In this document: one piece after another, positions 1-11,380 of the stretch
Position numbering within the stretch: the stretch's first letter is position 1
Layout: each line of letters starts with the position of its first letter
Translations under genes and position numbers: made by a program
Origin: Closterium sp. Naga37s-1
Lineage: Eukaryota; Streptophyta; Zygnematophyceae; Desmidiales; Closteriaceae
Length of the DNA: 64,000 nt
Direction: 5' to 3'
Assembly (NCBI GenBank): GCA_947471745.1
Contig: CANJKZ010000414.1
Location: 86,104-150,103 of the forward strand
The notes under the pieces: model-generated
The model's database searches: none
Seen by the model: only the letters and a program-made list of their open reading frames with translations
What the model was told of the DNA's origin: nothing

Positions 1-815
1 GAGACCGACGGTCAAACGGAGCGGACGAATCAGACGATGGAGCAGTTGATTCGTGCCACGTGCGACGACCCGACCACTTGGGAGCAGCAGCTGCCACTGA
101 TCGAGTTCGCGTATAACAACGCCACGTCAGCGACGACGCTGCAGTCCCCCTTCTACCTGAACTACGGGAAAAACCCTACAGTGCCCATGACGCCGAGTCC
201 GGACAACCCAACAACACGTGCACAGCAATTCGCCGAAATTCTGCAAGCTGCCCGCACCAGAGCCGCTGAAGCAATTAAAAAAGCCAACGTCATCGCTAAA
301 CGCAACGCTGACCGCCACCGCCGCCCAGTCACGTACCAGTCAGGGGATTACGTACTGCTCGACACGCAAAATCTGCGACTGCCCGACGTACCAAATCTTC
401 GACCGCGCTACTGTGGCCCATTCCAAATCAGCCACATGATCACGCCAGTAACCGCGCACCTACTGTTACCGACAGACTGGTACATCAGCCCTTCATTCCA
501 CGTCAGCCTGCTTCACCCATACATCCCAACCACAAGCCAACTGCCTCGTCACCGCCCGCCATCCATGACTCGCCCTGCATCGGAGCCGATCATCGAACCC
601 GAAAAAATCCTGAGCCATCGGATTCGACACCCCACAGGAATCAAGAGGATTGAATTCATCGTTCGCTGGAAGGATCGCACGCCAACTGAAGATAGCTGGG
701 TGCCCCTGGCCAACATCGAAAACCACCCTGCCCTGCAAGTGTACCTGAGGAGCCGGGGTTTCCGCGATATACACGCACTCGCGTAGCAGAGGGGGCTTCT
801 TGAGGGGGGGGGTAG
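1..815 (+). mobile_element. Ty3/gypsy chromovirus, 3' end of pol (cut by window edge)
   Basis: The reading frame ending at 786 encodes the C-terminal part of a Ty3/gypsy integrase and a chromodomain. It opens with the TDGQTER-NQ signature of the integrase core, continues through the GPF-like module (RYCGPFQI, SPSFHVSLLHPY) and ends with a chromodomain-like stretch (RRIEFIVRWKD-type, then DSWVPLANI). A G-rich polypurine tract follows at 801-813, directly before the position where the LTR should begin. Instead of an LTR the sequence continues into a SINE-like repeat. A nearly identical 80-bp tail reappears at 6312-6393, where an LTR does follow. Treated as a fossil fragment; the 5' part lies outside the window. 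Confidence 0.85.
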
Positions 816-818
816 TGT

Positions 819-1192
819 TGTTGGAAATGGACATTGGAATGGCCCAAAGTGGTCTTCCCAAGGGCTACATGTGTCGTCCTGGGAGGGTATGGGTGCGCTG
901 ACCCACCAAGTAAAACATGCCCTTTTCGCCCAGTTGGTTAGCGAACTGGACATGGTGGAGAAGTGGGGTGGAGACCCAGGTTCAATTCCTGTTGTCGACA
1001 AGTTTCCTGTGCCCTAGTGGTAGGCCCTCCCAGTGAGGGGAGTGTTGGATATGGACACTGGAATGGCCCAAAGTGGTCTTCCCAAGGGCTACAGGTGTCG
1101 TCCTGGGAGGGTATGGGTGCGCTGACCCACCAAGTAAAACATGCCCTTTTAGCCCAGTTGGTTAGCGAACTGGACATGGTGGAGAAGTGGGG
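819..1192 (+). repeat. Two head-to-tail copies of a SINE-like repeat
   Basis: A unit of about 224 bp (819-1042) is followed by a second copy from 1043 that stops at 1192, where copia coding sequence begins. The copies differ at only a few positions. The unit contains a tRNA-like A box (CCCAGTTGGTTAGCG, 930-944) and, about 50 bp on, a B box (GGTTCAATTCC, 980-990), which is the spacing of an RNA polymerase III promoter in a tRNA-derived SINE. The tRNA-like part lies inside the unit rather than at its 5' end, which is unusual. The TGTTGGA start would also suit an LTR fragment, so the class is uncertain. Confidence 0.4.
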
Positions 1193-4100
1193 CATTCGTG
1201 GATATGAATGCGGGAGGCGACGTTCACCATGTGCGTGGGTTCAACGGCGCTATTCAGCCCGTGCAGGGGCGCGGCACGATTGCTCTTCAAGGCGCAGCGG
1301 GCACGAAGGTTCTCATTCCCGATGTGCTGTATGTGCCTGGCGTACAGGCAAATCTGCTGTCAGCTGGACAGTTAAAGGACAGTGGTGTGCAGTTTCAGGA
1401 CACCGGTGACGAGACGCTTCTCGTATCTGCTGAGGGAGCTGTTCTCGGTCGTGCGCGCTACACCGGCCGCGTCCTCTGCACTGACCTGCGCTTGTGTTCA
1501 TCGCAGCAACCGACGGCGCCGCCAACGGAGACGGTCGCTTTGCGGACGATTGCGTCATCTACGAGGTCGTCGGCGGACATCTGGCATGCACGCCTTGCGC
1601 ACGCGGGGATGGATACGATCAAGCGCACAGCTGCACATGGCGCAGCAGCCGGTTTGGAGATCACGTCATCGGCTGGCGCGGATCTGGTGTGCGTTTCTTG
1701 CATTGGCGGAAAGCTGGTTCGGCATACCTTCCCCGACCAGGGTTCTGAACCCGACAACGCATTGGATGTTGTGCACATCGACATCTGCGGACCCTTTCGC
1801 GTTGCTGCCAAGGACGGGAGTCGCTACTTTCTTCTCCTGAAAGATCGCAAAACGCGCTTCGTGTGGACGTATCCTCTCACGTGGAAGAGTGACGCTTTGG
1901 AGACATTTGAAAAGTGGTTGACGATGGTGGAGCGCCAAACGACGCTGACGGTGAAGATAATCCGATCTGACCGCGGAGGGGAGTTCTTGGGTGGCGATTT
2001 CACTGCCTTCCTCGACAAGCACGGCATTGTACACGATCTGACATGTCCGTATACCCCGCAGCAGAACGGTATGGACGAACGCGAAATGCGCACACTTGTC
2101 GAGGCGGTGCGGACCATGCTTCTCCACATGAACGTGCCACACCATTGGTGGCACCTCGCGCTTCGCCAAGCTGTGTGGGTGCGCAATAGCATTGAACGCG
2201 CTTCTCTGTCCTCGGGAGCAACACCGTATACTCTGATGTACAAAGAGAAGCCGGATCTCACCATGGCCCGGGTGTGGGGTTGCATGGTGCAATACATGGT
2301 CCCGCAACATCAGCGCGGTGGGAAGCTTGCGCCGAAAGCGAGCTGGGGACTTCATCTTGGTGTTTCTCCCGCGAGCAAAGGTTGGGAGGTGCTGGATCTC
2401 GCTGCAAACCGCATCGTCACCAATGTGGAGGTGATATTTTACGAAACCCAGTCGCTGGATGACTGGAAAGCCGAGCGCGCGCCAGGAAGTGCACCCAAGG
2501 TATCCACTTCGACGGTCTCCGCTCCTTCACCGAGTCTTCTCGTTGAGGAGATTGACGATCCGCTTGACGCTCCGGCTTCGGCACCTGCACCTCCGCACGT
2601 CTCCACGTCCATCCCCAGCTCTGCCCTCCCACCGGTATACCCATGTGTGGTGCCGGTCACCAAACCGTCAACCTCCTCCTCGCCTACCGTCATCTCCTCT
2701 CCGCTACCGGCTGCGGACACCCTCTCTCGTCCAGCCGCCGACACCCTGTCCACGTCGGCCGCCGACGATGAGGGGAGACATGACGCGCTACCTTCTGCGC
2801 CGCGCATCGGCATCGTCGACGGTCGACCTGCCGCATCTTCTGAGAACGGCGCACCTGGTATGCAGAAACAGGCAGGGGAGCACATGACCGGGGAGCAGTT
2901 GACAGAGAAGCAGATCAGCGACAGTACGTCGAGCGACGTTGTGGAGGTCATCGGCGAAGCTGCAGGGGAGTCATCTGGAGACAGTTCTTCGAGCGATGTG
3001 GTGGAAGTCAAGCTGCCGACACGGCACTCCACCCGTTCCAACTTCGGTGTGCCTCTAAAGAAGTGGGCCGATGTGTGTCCGGTATTCGCTAACACGCTTC
3101 TTGATGACGCAGACGCGGATACCACGCTGCCAGAACTGGATCCCGATATGCAAGCTGACCCTGAACGACGGTGGGATATCTCCACGATGACCGTCAAGGA
3201 AGCGCTTGCGAGCTGGAAAGGGAAGGCGGTGAAGGCAGCAATGGAGGAGGAGATGCGCAGCCTTCTTGCCAATGGAACATGGGAGCTGGTGCCTCGACCG
3301 CGCGACGTCAATGTCATGAAGAACCGGTGGGTTCTTACGACAAAGTACAACGCCGACGACACGGTCGCCCGTGAAAAGGCACGGATTTACGCAAATCTAT
3401 GGCGCGGATTACGATGAGACGTATTCACCAGTCGGCAGCTACGTTACGCTACGCATTTTCCTCTCCATCGTCGCGGTACTCGATCTGCACGTCATGCAGC
3501 TGGACATGAAAAACGCATACCTGCAGAGCAAATTGGACCGAGTTCTGTACATGGAGCAGCCGGCGTATTTCAACGACGGTACATCTCGCGTGTGCATGCT
3601 TCAGAAGAGCTTGTACGGACTGAAATAGAGTCCACTGCTGTGGTATTCGGCGCTCGACAGCATACTCATTGGCGGCGGGTGGAGCAAGAGTCAGGTTGAC
3701 GAAGCGCTCTACTTCAAGTTCGGTGCTGATGGAGTCGGTTGCTGGCTGCTGGTGTACGTTGACGATTTGCTCGCCGCAAGTAGCAGCCTCGAGATGCTGA
3801 AGGACCTCCGTGAGCTTCTGCAAAACGCATTCGAGTTGCAGGAAATCACTCCCGTGCAGAAGTATTTGGGGCTAGAGATAGTACGGGACAGGTCCGCGCG
3901 CAAGCTGTGGCTGCACCAAAGCGCATACGTGGACAAGCTGCGTCGCCGCTTTGTGGACGAAGAGCAGACAAGTCGCCGCCCGAAAACGCCTATCTCGGTC
4001 GACGCGTACACCGAGTTGACGTTTGATGACGAAGAATACCAAGCGCGTGAAGAGGAGGAGTACCGCCAGAAAGTGGGTTCACTCCAGTTTGCCGCGACCA

Positions 4101-4918
4101 CGACCCGTCCCGACATTGCGTACGCATGTAGCAAGTTGGGCTCGGGGTTGACGATTCGCAGTGACCAGCACTGGAGGGAGCTGGACCGCTGCATTGACTA
4201 CGTGGTGAACACCCGCGATTTCGCCCTCGAATTTGGTGGTGGACCGGACACTCTGCGCCTGGTGGGGTATGCGGATTCCGATGACGCGGGTGACAGGCAG
4301 ACGCGCAGCAGTACCAGCGGATACGTTTTCGTGCTTGGTGGAGCTGCCGTTTCGTGGGCAAGTCAGAGGATTAAGTGCATGATGCTGTCCTCAACGGAAT
4401 CCGAATACATAGCTGCAACGGAGGCTGGCAAGGAGGCGCGCCGTTTGCGCTTTCTACTTGCTGAATTTCGGCTTCTCGACGCCGGGGTGCCAACCGTCAT
4501 CCACGTGGACAACTCATCTGCGATTGTTGTTGCGGAAGGGCTGGGCCTCAAGGGGAGTCTCAAGCACATGGAGAGGCGTTACATCTGGCTGCAGCAGATG
4601 GTGAAGCGCAAGAAGCTCGCGCTTACTTACATTCCGACGAGCGAGCAACCCGCGGACTATCTCACAAAGGCGTTACATTCCCCGGCATTCAAGCGTTGCT
4701 CTATCGCTGTTGGGCAAGTTGATCTTGCAGACGACGAGCGTGACACTGAGCAGGAATAGGTGCCATGTCCTTCAACATGGCTAGTGCGGTGAGTATGCGT
4801 GTGCGGAAACAAGCAGACGAGTTTCAGAATCGTCACCCTTTTGTACTCTATTATTTCCTTTTCGCTTTGTGTGGTGTGCTAACTCCTCAGTTGCCCAGGC
4901 ACGAGCAGGGCAAGGGAG
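1193..4918 (+). mobile_element. Ty1/copia element A0, 3' part of pol (broken)
   Basis: Protein-coding remains of a Ty1/copia polyprotein in the order protease end, GAG-pre-integrase, integrase core, reverse transcriptase, RNase H. Visible signatures are the zinc-finger region (IWHARLAHAG, CVSCIGGK), the integrase motifs (HIDICGPF, SDRGGEF, PQQNG), the reverse transcriptase motifs (LDMKNAYLQ, LVYVDDLL) and the RNase H motif (SSTESEYIA). The gag and 5' LTR are missing; the left edge abuts the truncated SINE-like copy at 1192. The reading frame is broken, with about two or three breaks. A purine tract at 4901-4918 precedes a candidate LTR. Fossil. Confidence 0.85.
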
Positions 4919-5363
4919 TGTTAAGGTGAAGCCCTGCACGCGCCTGGTTTTGCGTGTAGCAGCCCTATGCGATGTAGCGAGGTTTCGCATACCGCATACC
5001 GGAGCTTCAGTATTCACCGAGTACACTCCAATCAGTGCACTTCGGTATGCACTGTTCAACACTGAACCGAAATGGAGGGAAGTGACGACATTGCACAAAC
5101 GAGTATGTGCAGCTGTCTGTTGCGAGCACCTGCGCAACTACTCCTGGGCAGGTAGAAAATGCACCTGACGGTATTTCCACCTGATGGTATTTTCACCTGG
5201 CGGTGCCAACCTGGAACTGCATACTAGAACGTTCTCCTTGAACAACGTTCTTTATGGACAACGTTCCCGTAGAACGTTCTCGCACACGTCACTATGTTTC
5301 CTATAAGGTTCATGTTGTATCTGTTGTAATCAATCAATTAATCAATTACTTTCCTTTCGTTAC
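4919..5363 (+). repeat. Candidate copia LTR between element A0 and a gag fragment
   Basis: The stretch begins with TGTTAAGG directly after a polypurine tract and ends before TGGATACCAAG, which could be a weak primer-binding site. Coding sequence lies on both sides: pol/RNase H upstream and gag downstream. No second copy of this LTR is in the window, so its ends are approximate and its age cannot be judged. A TATA-like region is not clear. Confidence 0.4.
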
Positions 5364-6311
5364 TGGATACCAAGCCTATTGCTGCATACCAAGCATCCTG
5401 TTCTCCAAATACCAGTATCCGGTTTCCAGCAAGTCCGTACACGGAAAACTCGCACTTCACTCTCTGATCGTGCAACTCTGCGCCTAGGCTCTCCCACAAT
5501 CGCCTATTCTCCGCATGGTGCGGTGAGCGTGGACGCATACGCGAACTTCAGATAGCCTCGAATACGATTGACGAAGTTGTCAACCTTGAGCCGGCAGCCC
5601 CATCGATTCCGTATGGTTGGCGAGGGCGCCACTACGGAAGTCATGGACCTGGAGGCGCAGGTCGCTGCTTTGAGGGAACGCCACAGTCGTGGCGAAATCA
5701 GCGACGCGGATCTGGAGTTGATGATCGAAGGAGCTCGTTCGAAGTGGGCTCGCGATCACCCACCTCCTCGCGCTGAGGCGGAAATTGAGTCCGCTTCTCC
5801 CCGTGCTGAAGGCGAAAACGTCAACATCGATGGCAATGAAGGCGCAAGAGTGACGCGCAGTGAACTGCGAGGGGCCGTCAGAGTGCACACCGCGAGCGTC
5901 GGTGGAACGCAAGCGCAAGTCCTTCGGTCAGCCGCTGCAGCGAGTGTGCGTAGTGACGCGCACGGTCGTCGCAACCCTGCACGACCAAGTGGTGGCGGAC
6001 CCTCTTGGACGGCAAATGCGTCAACCGTACGCGATGGTGGAATTGCTCCGGAATACGGATACTTCAAATTCTCACCCGACAAAATCGTCGTGCCGAAATT
6101 GCTTGAAGGGCGTCATGACTTGACAACGTGGGTCGAGTCCATTGAACCGCAATTGGAGATCGCGCAGCTGAAGAAGTTCGTTGACGGCACGGTGGAGGTG
6201 CCGCCTGAGGATGACGCTGAACGACGCGCACTGTTTCATTCTGCACAGCTGTTGACGTTTATGGTCATCTCACGGTGTTGCTCGCCGGTCGTCCAAGTTG
6301 CATTGAAACTC
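5364..6311 (+). mobile_element. Copia leader and gag fragment (truncated)
   Basis: After the candidate LTR comes an untranslated leader and then a gag-like frame that starts at the ATG near 5612. The protein has a charged coiled region (DLEAQVAALRERHSRGEI) and a copia gag-like segment (DKIVVPKLLEG, TTWVESIEPQLEI, FVDGTVEVP). It stops abruptly at about 6311, where the sequence switches within a few bases to the 3' tail of the gypsy element. The order pol - LTR - gag over 1193-6311 is what remains when two copia copies share one LTR. Fossil, truncated. Confidence 0.6.
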
Positions 6312-6720
6312 TGCAAGTGTACCTGAGGAGCCGGGGTTTCCACGATATACACGCACTCGCGTAGCGGAGGGGGCTTCTTGAGGGGGGGGGTAGTGTAAGG
6401 AATTTTCTCGATATTCCTTAGCGCGCCCTGCAACATCGCGTACAGCAGCAGCCTTTGTTCGCCCGTTACTGCTAACGGGGCTTCGCCGACTTCGCGCGCA
6501 CCGTTTCACCAAACCTCGCACTGCTGGCCTGGCCGTGTCGGCCTACGCTTCGGGACTAGCCCGAGCCTCGCTTCCAGCGTAGCACTAGCTAGCTCGCACG
6601 CACCGCGTTACCGTTTGCATGTTTCGCGTATAAATGTTCGCTCATGCCTTCGCTCACATTTTGTACTCGTTTGCCACCTTAGTGCAATCCTCGCTACTTA
6701 GATTCATTGCACCCGTAACA
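6312..6720 (+). mobile_element. Ty3/gypsy 3' tail with 327-bp LTR
   Basis: Positions 6312-6393 repeat the end of the gypsy frame and the polypurine tract seen at 735-815 with only a few differences. An LTR follows from 6394 (TGTAAGGAATTTT) to 6720 (ACCCGTAACA), bounded by TGT and ACA. A TATA-like box (GTATAAATG) lies at about 6628. No matching 5' LTR is present in the window. Fossil fragment. Confidence 0.7.
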
Positions 6721-6948
6721 TCTCGTAAATTATTCACCAAGTCCCGAACTTATCGGCAACAGGTCACGCCATGTGAATCAGGAAAATGCAAGCGAGATAG
6801 CGACCAATAACAGCGAACAATTGCACAATATGACTATGGAGATACTGTAGTCGCAATTCACCCTTCTCGTCCTCCCGCGACAATCACGGACAGCGTAGGC
6901 GTATCTCGTAATCATACTCCCAAAACGACGTACTCGTCGCATTTAGCC
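6721..6948. other. Short spacer before the SPAG6 pseudogene
   Basis: No gene or repeat recognised. The last 25 bases before the ATG at 6949 resemble those before the intact SPAG6 ATG at 35984, so the duplication that made the two copies included at least some 5' untranslated sequence. Confidence 0.4.
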
Positions 6949-9225
6949 ATGGCGGCAGCTGCGGTGCTGCCAGCACCCACGCAGTTCAAAGCGGCTCGAG
7001 CCGTGGTGGCGGTAATGGAAGCGTACCGCGACGCGCGCGTGCAGTTCGTCACGAAAGTCGGCGAACTCGCCGTCTCGCCTCAGGTGCGCCTTAGTCTCAG
7101 TCTCTTTCGCTCTCTAATCTCAGTGTCTCTCAGCATTCAAGCTTCGATCTGCGAATTCATGGCGAATTCATGGCGCTGCTGGGTGAGGTTCCTTCTTTGC
7201 GATTCGCGAGCTCGCCGGCTCTATTGACTCCCAATGCGTTCCTCCCGCGTTTCTTCCCCCGCAGAACGCGGAGGCTCTGCTGTCGCCCGGCGCGCTGCAG
7301 CTGCTGCTGCCGCTCGCGCAGGACAGCATGGCGTGCGATCCTCTGCGACGCTGTCGCTGGGTCGCCTGGCGAATGTGTCGCACGCGTGGTCGCACCACCT
7401 CGTGCAGCGCAACGTGCTGCCGTCGCTCTGCAAGGCGCTCACGTCAGTCCTGCCTTTCAGTGCTTGAGTCATTTCTTACGACGCCTTATCTGCTTTTATA
7501 TCCGCGACTCGCCAGCTTTTTATCCTTTTTTAGCTCTGCAGTGCAGTGCGCTTTGTATGCAACGCACTCACATCAGTCCCACTCTCATTGTATGCAATGA
7601 GAGTGGTTGAGACGGGTGCAGTGCGGTTGCTGGTGACATGCCTTCAGGTGCGACCTGGTCTGCAGTTGCTCATTGCAAAAAGCCCATGCGCGCGGTGAGC
7701 GTGGCTTTTCTCATTACCTCTCGGCACGTTCTGTGTTCTGCCCTTTGCCCTCCTATTCCATGTCCTCAAATATCGTGTTCCTTGCATTGAATGGAAGGAC
7801 GAGGCTGTAGCGCGGATAGCCCTCTCAGTGCTGCTGAGTGACGTGGCACGCCACTCGCTGCTGCATGCTACAGCCGTGGCCGATGCAGGCGGCATCACCG
7901 CCGCCGTCTCTCTGTTGGGATCACCTGACGTCAAGACAAGGCGCCAGGTGCTGTCCCGATGCCTGGCACCAATAGTTCTGATGCTCTCAACTCAACATCT
8001 CTGCTTATGCATCCCAAAGGCCCTTTCCCAACCCCTCTTTGATCACCTCTGCTGCCATCTGCACCGCCATGCTTGCTCCTTCCCTCCTCTTAACCCTGCA
8101 GCTGCCCTTCACTTCTCTCTTCTCTGCCCTTGTCGTTTGCTCCTGCCCTCCTCTGCACAATCGCTTAACTTTTGCATCGCCGCGCGCCCTTCTGCACCCA
8201 TCTCTGTGCCCCACTGTGCCTTTTTTAACCTCTCTGTACCCATGTGCCGCTTTCTGCTTCCCCTCTCTCCCCATCCATCTACACCCCTCTGCACCCCTCA
8301 CAGGTCTGCGTCTGCCTCTCTACCATCGCCAGGCACTCCGAAGCCCTCGCCCTGGTAAGCAAGCACTGCTCCAAACCATCCCAAACCGTTCTGAAATGCT
8401 CTGAACCGCTCTAACCCGTTACCCCCCTGGCACACCTACTGTCTGCACAGCACAGCATCGTGTCCGCCTACACACTCCTCTCCTCCCCGCCTCCCCGAAT
8501 CTCAGCCAGTGTTGGACCAACCTGGGGCGTCTGCTCTGCTCTGCCTGCACGACTCATTGCCCCCCAATCGTGCATCAGCAGCAGCGGCGGTGAGGGAAGT
8601 GGCGAGGCAGGGCTTAGATACTCTTTTCAACCCCTCCCTACCCACCCGTCTTCCCCACTCCTCCCTTACCCCTCCCTCCCTCCTCTTTCCATCCCGCTCT
8701 CCCATTCCCCGTGTCCCCTGCCCCTTCTCTCTCTGATACTGATGGACGAGGGCGACGGCTCAGGCCGGCCGGCAGCGTCCTCACCAGACGCAGCGCTGGC
8801 AGGGGCGGCATGGGACAGCACGGGGTGGCATGGGACGGCACGGGATGGCATGGGACGGCATGGGGTGCCATGGGACGGCATGGGGTGGCATGGGACGGCA
8901 TGGGGTGGCATGGGACGGCATTGGGTGGCATGGGACGGCATGGGACGGCATGGGACGGCATGGCGTGGCATGGGACGGCATGGGGTGGCATGGGACGGCA
9001 TGGGGTGGCATGGGACGGCATGGGGTGGCATGGGACGGCATGGGGTGGCATGGGACGGCATGGGGTGGCATGGGACGGCATGGGGGGGCATGGACCGGCA
9101 TGCAGCGCTGGCAGGGTTGGCATGGGACGGCATGGGGCTGCATGGGACGGCATATCCGCGCTGCAGGACCGCCTAGTGGAGGGCCATGCTGACGCCACTC
9201 TCAAGGGGCCTGCGCGTGGGCACTC
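6949..9225 (+). pseudogene. SPAG6: Decayed copy of the SPAG6/PF16 gene
   Basis: Exon by exon this matches the intact SPAG6 gene at 35984-41215. Exon 1 (6949-7083) is open. Exon 2 (7265-7442) lacks four bases after the ATGGCG near 7333, which shifts the frame. Exon 3 is reduced to its last 50 bases (7597-7647). Exon 4 (7798-7947) carries three extra bases. Exon 5 (8304-8354) is intact. Exon 6 (from 8504) is cut at about 8617. Exon 7 is split in two (about 8785-8815 and 9147-9222) by a 20-bp minisatellite. No full armadillo-repeat protein can be made, so this is a host pseudogene. Introns are also alignable in places. It lies about 29 kb upstream of the functional copy, on the same strand. Confidence 0.85.
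8808..9110. repeat. 20-bp minisatellite inside SPAG6 pseudogene exon 7
   Basis: About 14 copies of TGGGACGGCATGGGGTGGCA with small variants. Both flanks are exon 7 sequence: GCAGCGCTGGCAG on the left and GGCATATCC-GCTGCAGGA on the right. The intact gene has a single GGTGGCATCGGACGGCAT at this place, so the array grew from coding sequence. Long frames read through the array on both strands are artefacts of the period. Confidence 0.9.
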
Positions 9226-9234
9226 TCACGTGGG

Positions 9235-9375
9235 TAAGGATGTCTGGGGATGGGTAGGGATGGGTAGGGATGGGTGGGATGGGTGGGATGGGTGGGGATG
9301 GGTGGGATGGGTGGGGATGGGTGGGATGGGTGGGGATGGGTAGGGATGGGTGGGATGGGTGGGATGGGTGGGGTA
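9235..9375. repeat. GGGATGGGTGG-type minisatellite
   Basis: Irregular 10-15 bp units of GGGATGGGTG. It sits just after the exon 7 remnant. The intact gene has a shorter version of the same G-rich sequence right after its exon 7 donor (39123-39185), so this is an expanded intron start. Confidence 0.8.
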
Positions 9376-10036
9376 AGCGTATGGCAGAGCGTGGGCTCAG
9401 GCGGGGAAGGAGGACGATGACAGGGACACGCTGATGAGGCAATGGGGCACGTGGGTGGGTGCTTCAGTGCTGCACTTGCCTGCTTCCTCCGCCCTTTCTC
9501 CCCCCTTCCTTCTGCCTTGCTTCCGCCACCCTTCCAGTTTCCTTCTTTGTGACCCCTTCTGCATCTTTATGGATTCCGCCTTTCTCTCCCCCCTCCCCTT
9601 CTGCATCCTTATGCATTCCGCCTTCTCTCCCCCCTTCCGCTATAAGCATTCACGGGGTCCCACAGACTAATGTAGCTTTCTGCAACCCACTCACGCCCAC
9701 TCCCACCCATGGCCTGACTGATCCATTCCGCCCTCCTATGCAACGTCCTTGCTCCCTCCCGCCTCTTTTCCCTGCACCTGCCCTCCCCTTCGCCCTCTCC
9801 TCCTTGGCTCCTCTTTCGTCCCTCTGTCCTTCTTCTCCTGTCCGCCTCTGCACAACCATCTGAACTCTGCATCACTCCAGCACCTCTGTACACCCTTTTG
9901 TACCCCTCCTTAACCCCCCATGTGCCTTCTTCAACCTCTTCACACCCCCCGTGTTTCTTTCTGCTTCCCCTGTTTCCCCAGTGCACCCCCCCTGCACCCC
10001 CCTGCACCCCCCTGCACCCCTCAGCACCCCTCACAG
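9376..10036. other. Pyrimidine-rich decayed intron-like sequence
   Basis: No exon recognised. The stretch is rich in C and T, with a doubled 48-bp segment around 9550-9645 (TTCTGCATC-TTATG-ATTCCGCC). Its second half resembles the intron before SPAG6 exon 5. Confidence 0.4.
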
Positions 10037-11380
10037 GTCTGCGTCTGCCTCTCTACCATCGCCAGGCACTCTGAAGCCCTCGCCCTGGAAAGCACCGCTC
10101 CAAACCATCCTGAACAGTTCTGGACGGCTCTGAACCGTTACCCCTGGTACCCGCCCACTCCCTGCACGCCCACACGCTCCCCTATTCCCTGCCTCCCCGA
10201 GTCTCGAATGCTGAACCAACCTGCCCCTGTATCTGCACCTCTCATCTCCTTCCAGCAGTGGGAGCAAATAGTGGTGGCAAGTCAGGACCTACATGCTCAT
10301 TCCCCGTTCCCACCCCACCCCCCTTCCGCTCACCCATCTCTCTCCCTTCTCTCCCTAACACCCCGCAGCAAGTGTTGGACCAACCCGGAGCATCTCGCCT
10401 GCTACTCTGCCTGCACGACTCACGCGAATCAGCAGGAGCAGCGAATCAGCAGGAGCAGCAGGCGTGACGAGGCTGGGTCCTTCAAGTTATGCCAACCCTT
10501 TCTATTGTTCGCCTCCGCCCTTCCCCTTTTCCCCAACTCCCTGCCCAAACCACCCCCCCCGCCCCTTCTCTATTCCCCCGCAGCAAGTGTTGGACCAACC
10601 TGGAGCAACTCGTCTGCTGCACTGCCTGCACGCCTCATCAGCAGCAGCGGAGGTGAGGGAGGTATATGCCGGCATATCCCCGTCGCGCTGCAAGACCTGG
10701 TAGTGATGGGTAATGCCCACGCCACCTGCAAAGGGGCGTGCACGTGGCACTCTCGCAAATAGCTTCCCATGGGTGAGGATGGGTGGGGATGGGTGGATGG
10801 GTGGGATTGGTGGGGATGGGTAGGATGGGTGGGGATGGGTGGATGGGTGGGATTGGTGGGGATGGGTAGGATGGGTGATGATGGGAGGGATGGGTGAGAA
10901 TGGGGTGAGCACATGACTTTGTGAGCATCTGACGTGAAGACAAGGCGTCAGGTGCTGTGCTCATAGCTGGCACCTGTTCTCTCAATGCTCTCACTTCACC
11001 TCCTGCCACCAATGTCTCTGCTCATGCTTCCCCAACGCCCACTCCCAACCCCTGTCTCATCACCATTTCCCTCCTCTGCACCACTCTTGCTCCTTCTCCC
11101 TTCTTCACCTTGCAACTTGCAGCTGCCCTCCGCTTCTCTCTACCCCTGTTGATTGCTCCTATCCGCTTCTGCACAACCACCTTGACTCTGCATCTCTACA
11201 CCCCTTTTGCACCATTCTGCACCCATCTCCAAGTTCCACTCAACCCTCTTAACCTCTCTGCATCCCTGTGATTCTTTCGGCTCCACCTGTCTCCCTCCAC
11301 CCATCTGCACCGCTTTGCATGACGTACAGGTCGGTGTCTGCCTCGCTACCATCTCCAGGCACTCTGAATCCTTCGCCCTG
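10037..11380 (+). pseudogene. SPAG6: Scattered second set of SPAG6 exon fragments
   Basis: Several SPAG6 exons reappear out of order. Exon 5 is at 10037-10087, where its donor GT has become GA, and again at 11330-11380 with a good donor. The 5' part of exon 6 is at 10369-10440 and again at 10584-10655. The second of these is fused to the 3' end of exon 7 (about 10663-10757), which has picked up a stop. The end of exon 4 is at 10927-10962. With the copy at 8304 this gives three exon 5 copies in 3 kb. The order 5-6-6/7-4-5 implies repeated partial tandem duplication followed by deletion. A GGGATGGGTGG-like minisatellite at 10768-10905 follows the exon 7 end, as it does at 9235. Confidence 0.75.

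Noticed and set aside
928-1000. tRNA gene
   Set aside because: A and B boxes are present, but the acceptor and anticodon stems do not pair; a SINE-like origin fits better.
8638-9343. Long HAVPCHPMPS-type and GWHGTAW-type frames on both strands
   Set aside because: They read through the 20-bp minisatellite; flanks are SPAG6 exon 7 in another frame.
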